Shown here: positions 63,455-64,000 of the stretch, piece after piece
How the letters are laid out: every line of letters starts with the position of its first letter
Numbering within the stretch: position 1 is the first letter of the stretch
Assembly (NCBI RefSeq): GCF_027595985.1
Contig: NC_073307.1
Span: forward strand, 44,804,594-44,868,593
Reading direction: 5' to 3'
Origin: Sorex araneus
Lineage: Eukaryota; Chordata; Mammalia; Eulipotyphla; Soricidae
Length of the DNA stretch: 64,000 nucleotides
The notes under the pieces: generated by a model
Databases searched by the model: none
The model's input: only the letters and a program-made list of their open reading frames with translations
What the model was told of the DNA's origin: nothing
Position numbers and translations under genes: made by a program

Positions 63455-64000
63455 ATCTAGCTTGGAACTTCCTAGAAGCCAAAAAAGAAAGTGGAAACTT
63501 AATAGTTTCCATTAAACCATTAAGTATAAATAAGGCATTAGTCCACATGCAGGTACCAGTCCCCTGGTCCTGAGATTATTCTCCCTAGTTCTAAAATGAG
63601 TGTTTTATGAATAAAACCCAGGGACGCTAGTTGCTTAGTAATGCGCCAATTTCTAATTTCACTAAAATCTTTTAGAGAGCATTCATTTGTATGGCTATTT
63701 CTTTGTCAACCTCAGTGACATCAAAAGGAAAATGAACATGCTGTTCTACAACCACCTGCGCAGGGGCTGAGCACCCAGTGAGAGGCAGCCTTGTGAGGGA
63801 TGGGCTGAGGCAAGACCCTTAGCTCAGCTTTCAATGTGTCTAGCCCTCTCCAAAGAAGTCGTAAAACTCTCCAAGTGTCTCAATTCACTTCAATTTTACA
63901 GACAGACTCTATCTTCAGTATAGATGGGAAGACCTGCATACCTGGTTCTTGGTCCTTAACAACTCCAGAAAGTGCCCGGTCCTACTGACTGTCCCCCTTG

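Larger units (their letters stand above)
62257..64000 (-). other. DPYSL3: DPYSL3 intron, right edge
   Basis: Begins with the (GGAA)n microsatellite next to the acceptor. Two + oriented SINEs follow (about 63073-63235 and 63266-63454). I find no upstream DPYSL3 exon before the window ends; 62470-63060 and 63470-64000 hold nothing recognised. Confidence 0.65.

Overview
The window is nuclear DNA of a placental mammal. It has short coding exons with GT-AG splice sites, long AT-rich introns, truncated LINE-1 (L1) copies and many tRNA-derived SINEs. The dominant SINE begins GGGGCTGGAGCGATAGCACAG, carries a pol III A box (TAGCACAGCGGG) and B box (GGTTCGATTCC), and ends in CCAGGAGTAAC...GTGTGACCCAAAAA. 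I recognise this as the SOR-type SINE of shrews, so the most likely source is a Sorex-like shrew (Soricidae). The genus is an inference from the repeat; the two genes are identified from their protein sequence.

Two genes lie tail to tail, matching the STK32A-DPYSL3 neighbourhood of human 5q32. On the + strand, eight exons between 1528 and 46705 encode the C-terminal 251 residues of STK32A (YANK1), from the catalytic loop to the stop codon. All eight junctions keep one reading frame. A short 3' UTR with an AATAAA signal follows. On the - strand, four coding exons between 62256 and 56718 encode the last 200 residues of DPYSL3 (CRMP4), including the Cdk5/GSK3 phosphorylation cluster. A probable 3.26-kb 3' UTR runs down to an ATTAAA signal near 53480. 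The 5' exons of both genes lie outside the window, on opposite sides.

Region by region: 1-47 kb is the AT-rich STK32A locus, full of SINE and L1 insertions, several of them nested and with visible target-site duplications (TSDs). 47-53.4 kb is the intergenic spacer, with a cluster of three young SINEs at 50.8-51.6 kb. 53.4-64 kb is the visibly GC-richer DPYSL3 end, with a minisatellite, more SINEs and a (GGAA)n tract abutting a splice acceptor.

The two proteins are not known partners. STK32A is a Ser/Thr kinase and CRMP4 a cytoskeletal phosphoprotein, and they are neighbours only by synteny. I found no bacterial, phage, CRISPR or biosynthetic content and no convincing new gene system. The more notable items are structural: a perfect 40-bp inverted repeat, a splice acceptor whose upstream pyrimidine tract is a microsatellite, a SINE subfamily with an extra internal block, and an unnamed dispersed repeat present in two opposite-facing copies.
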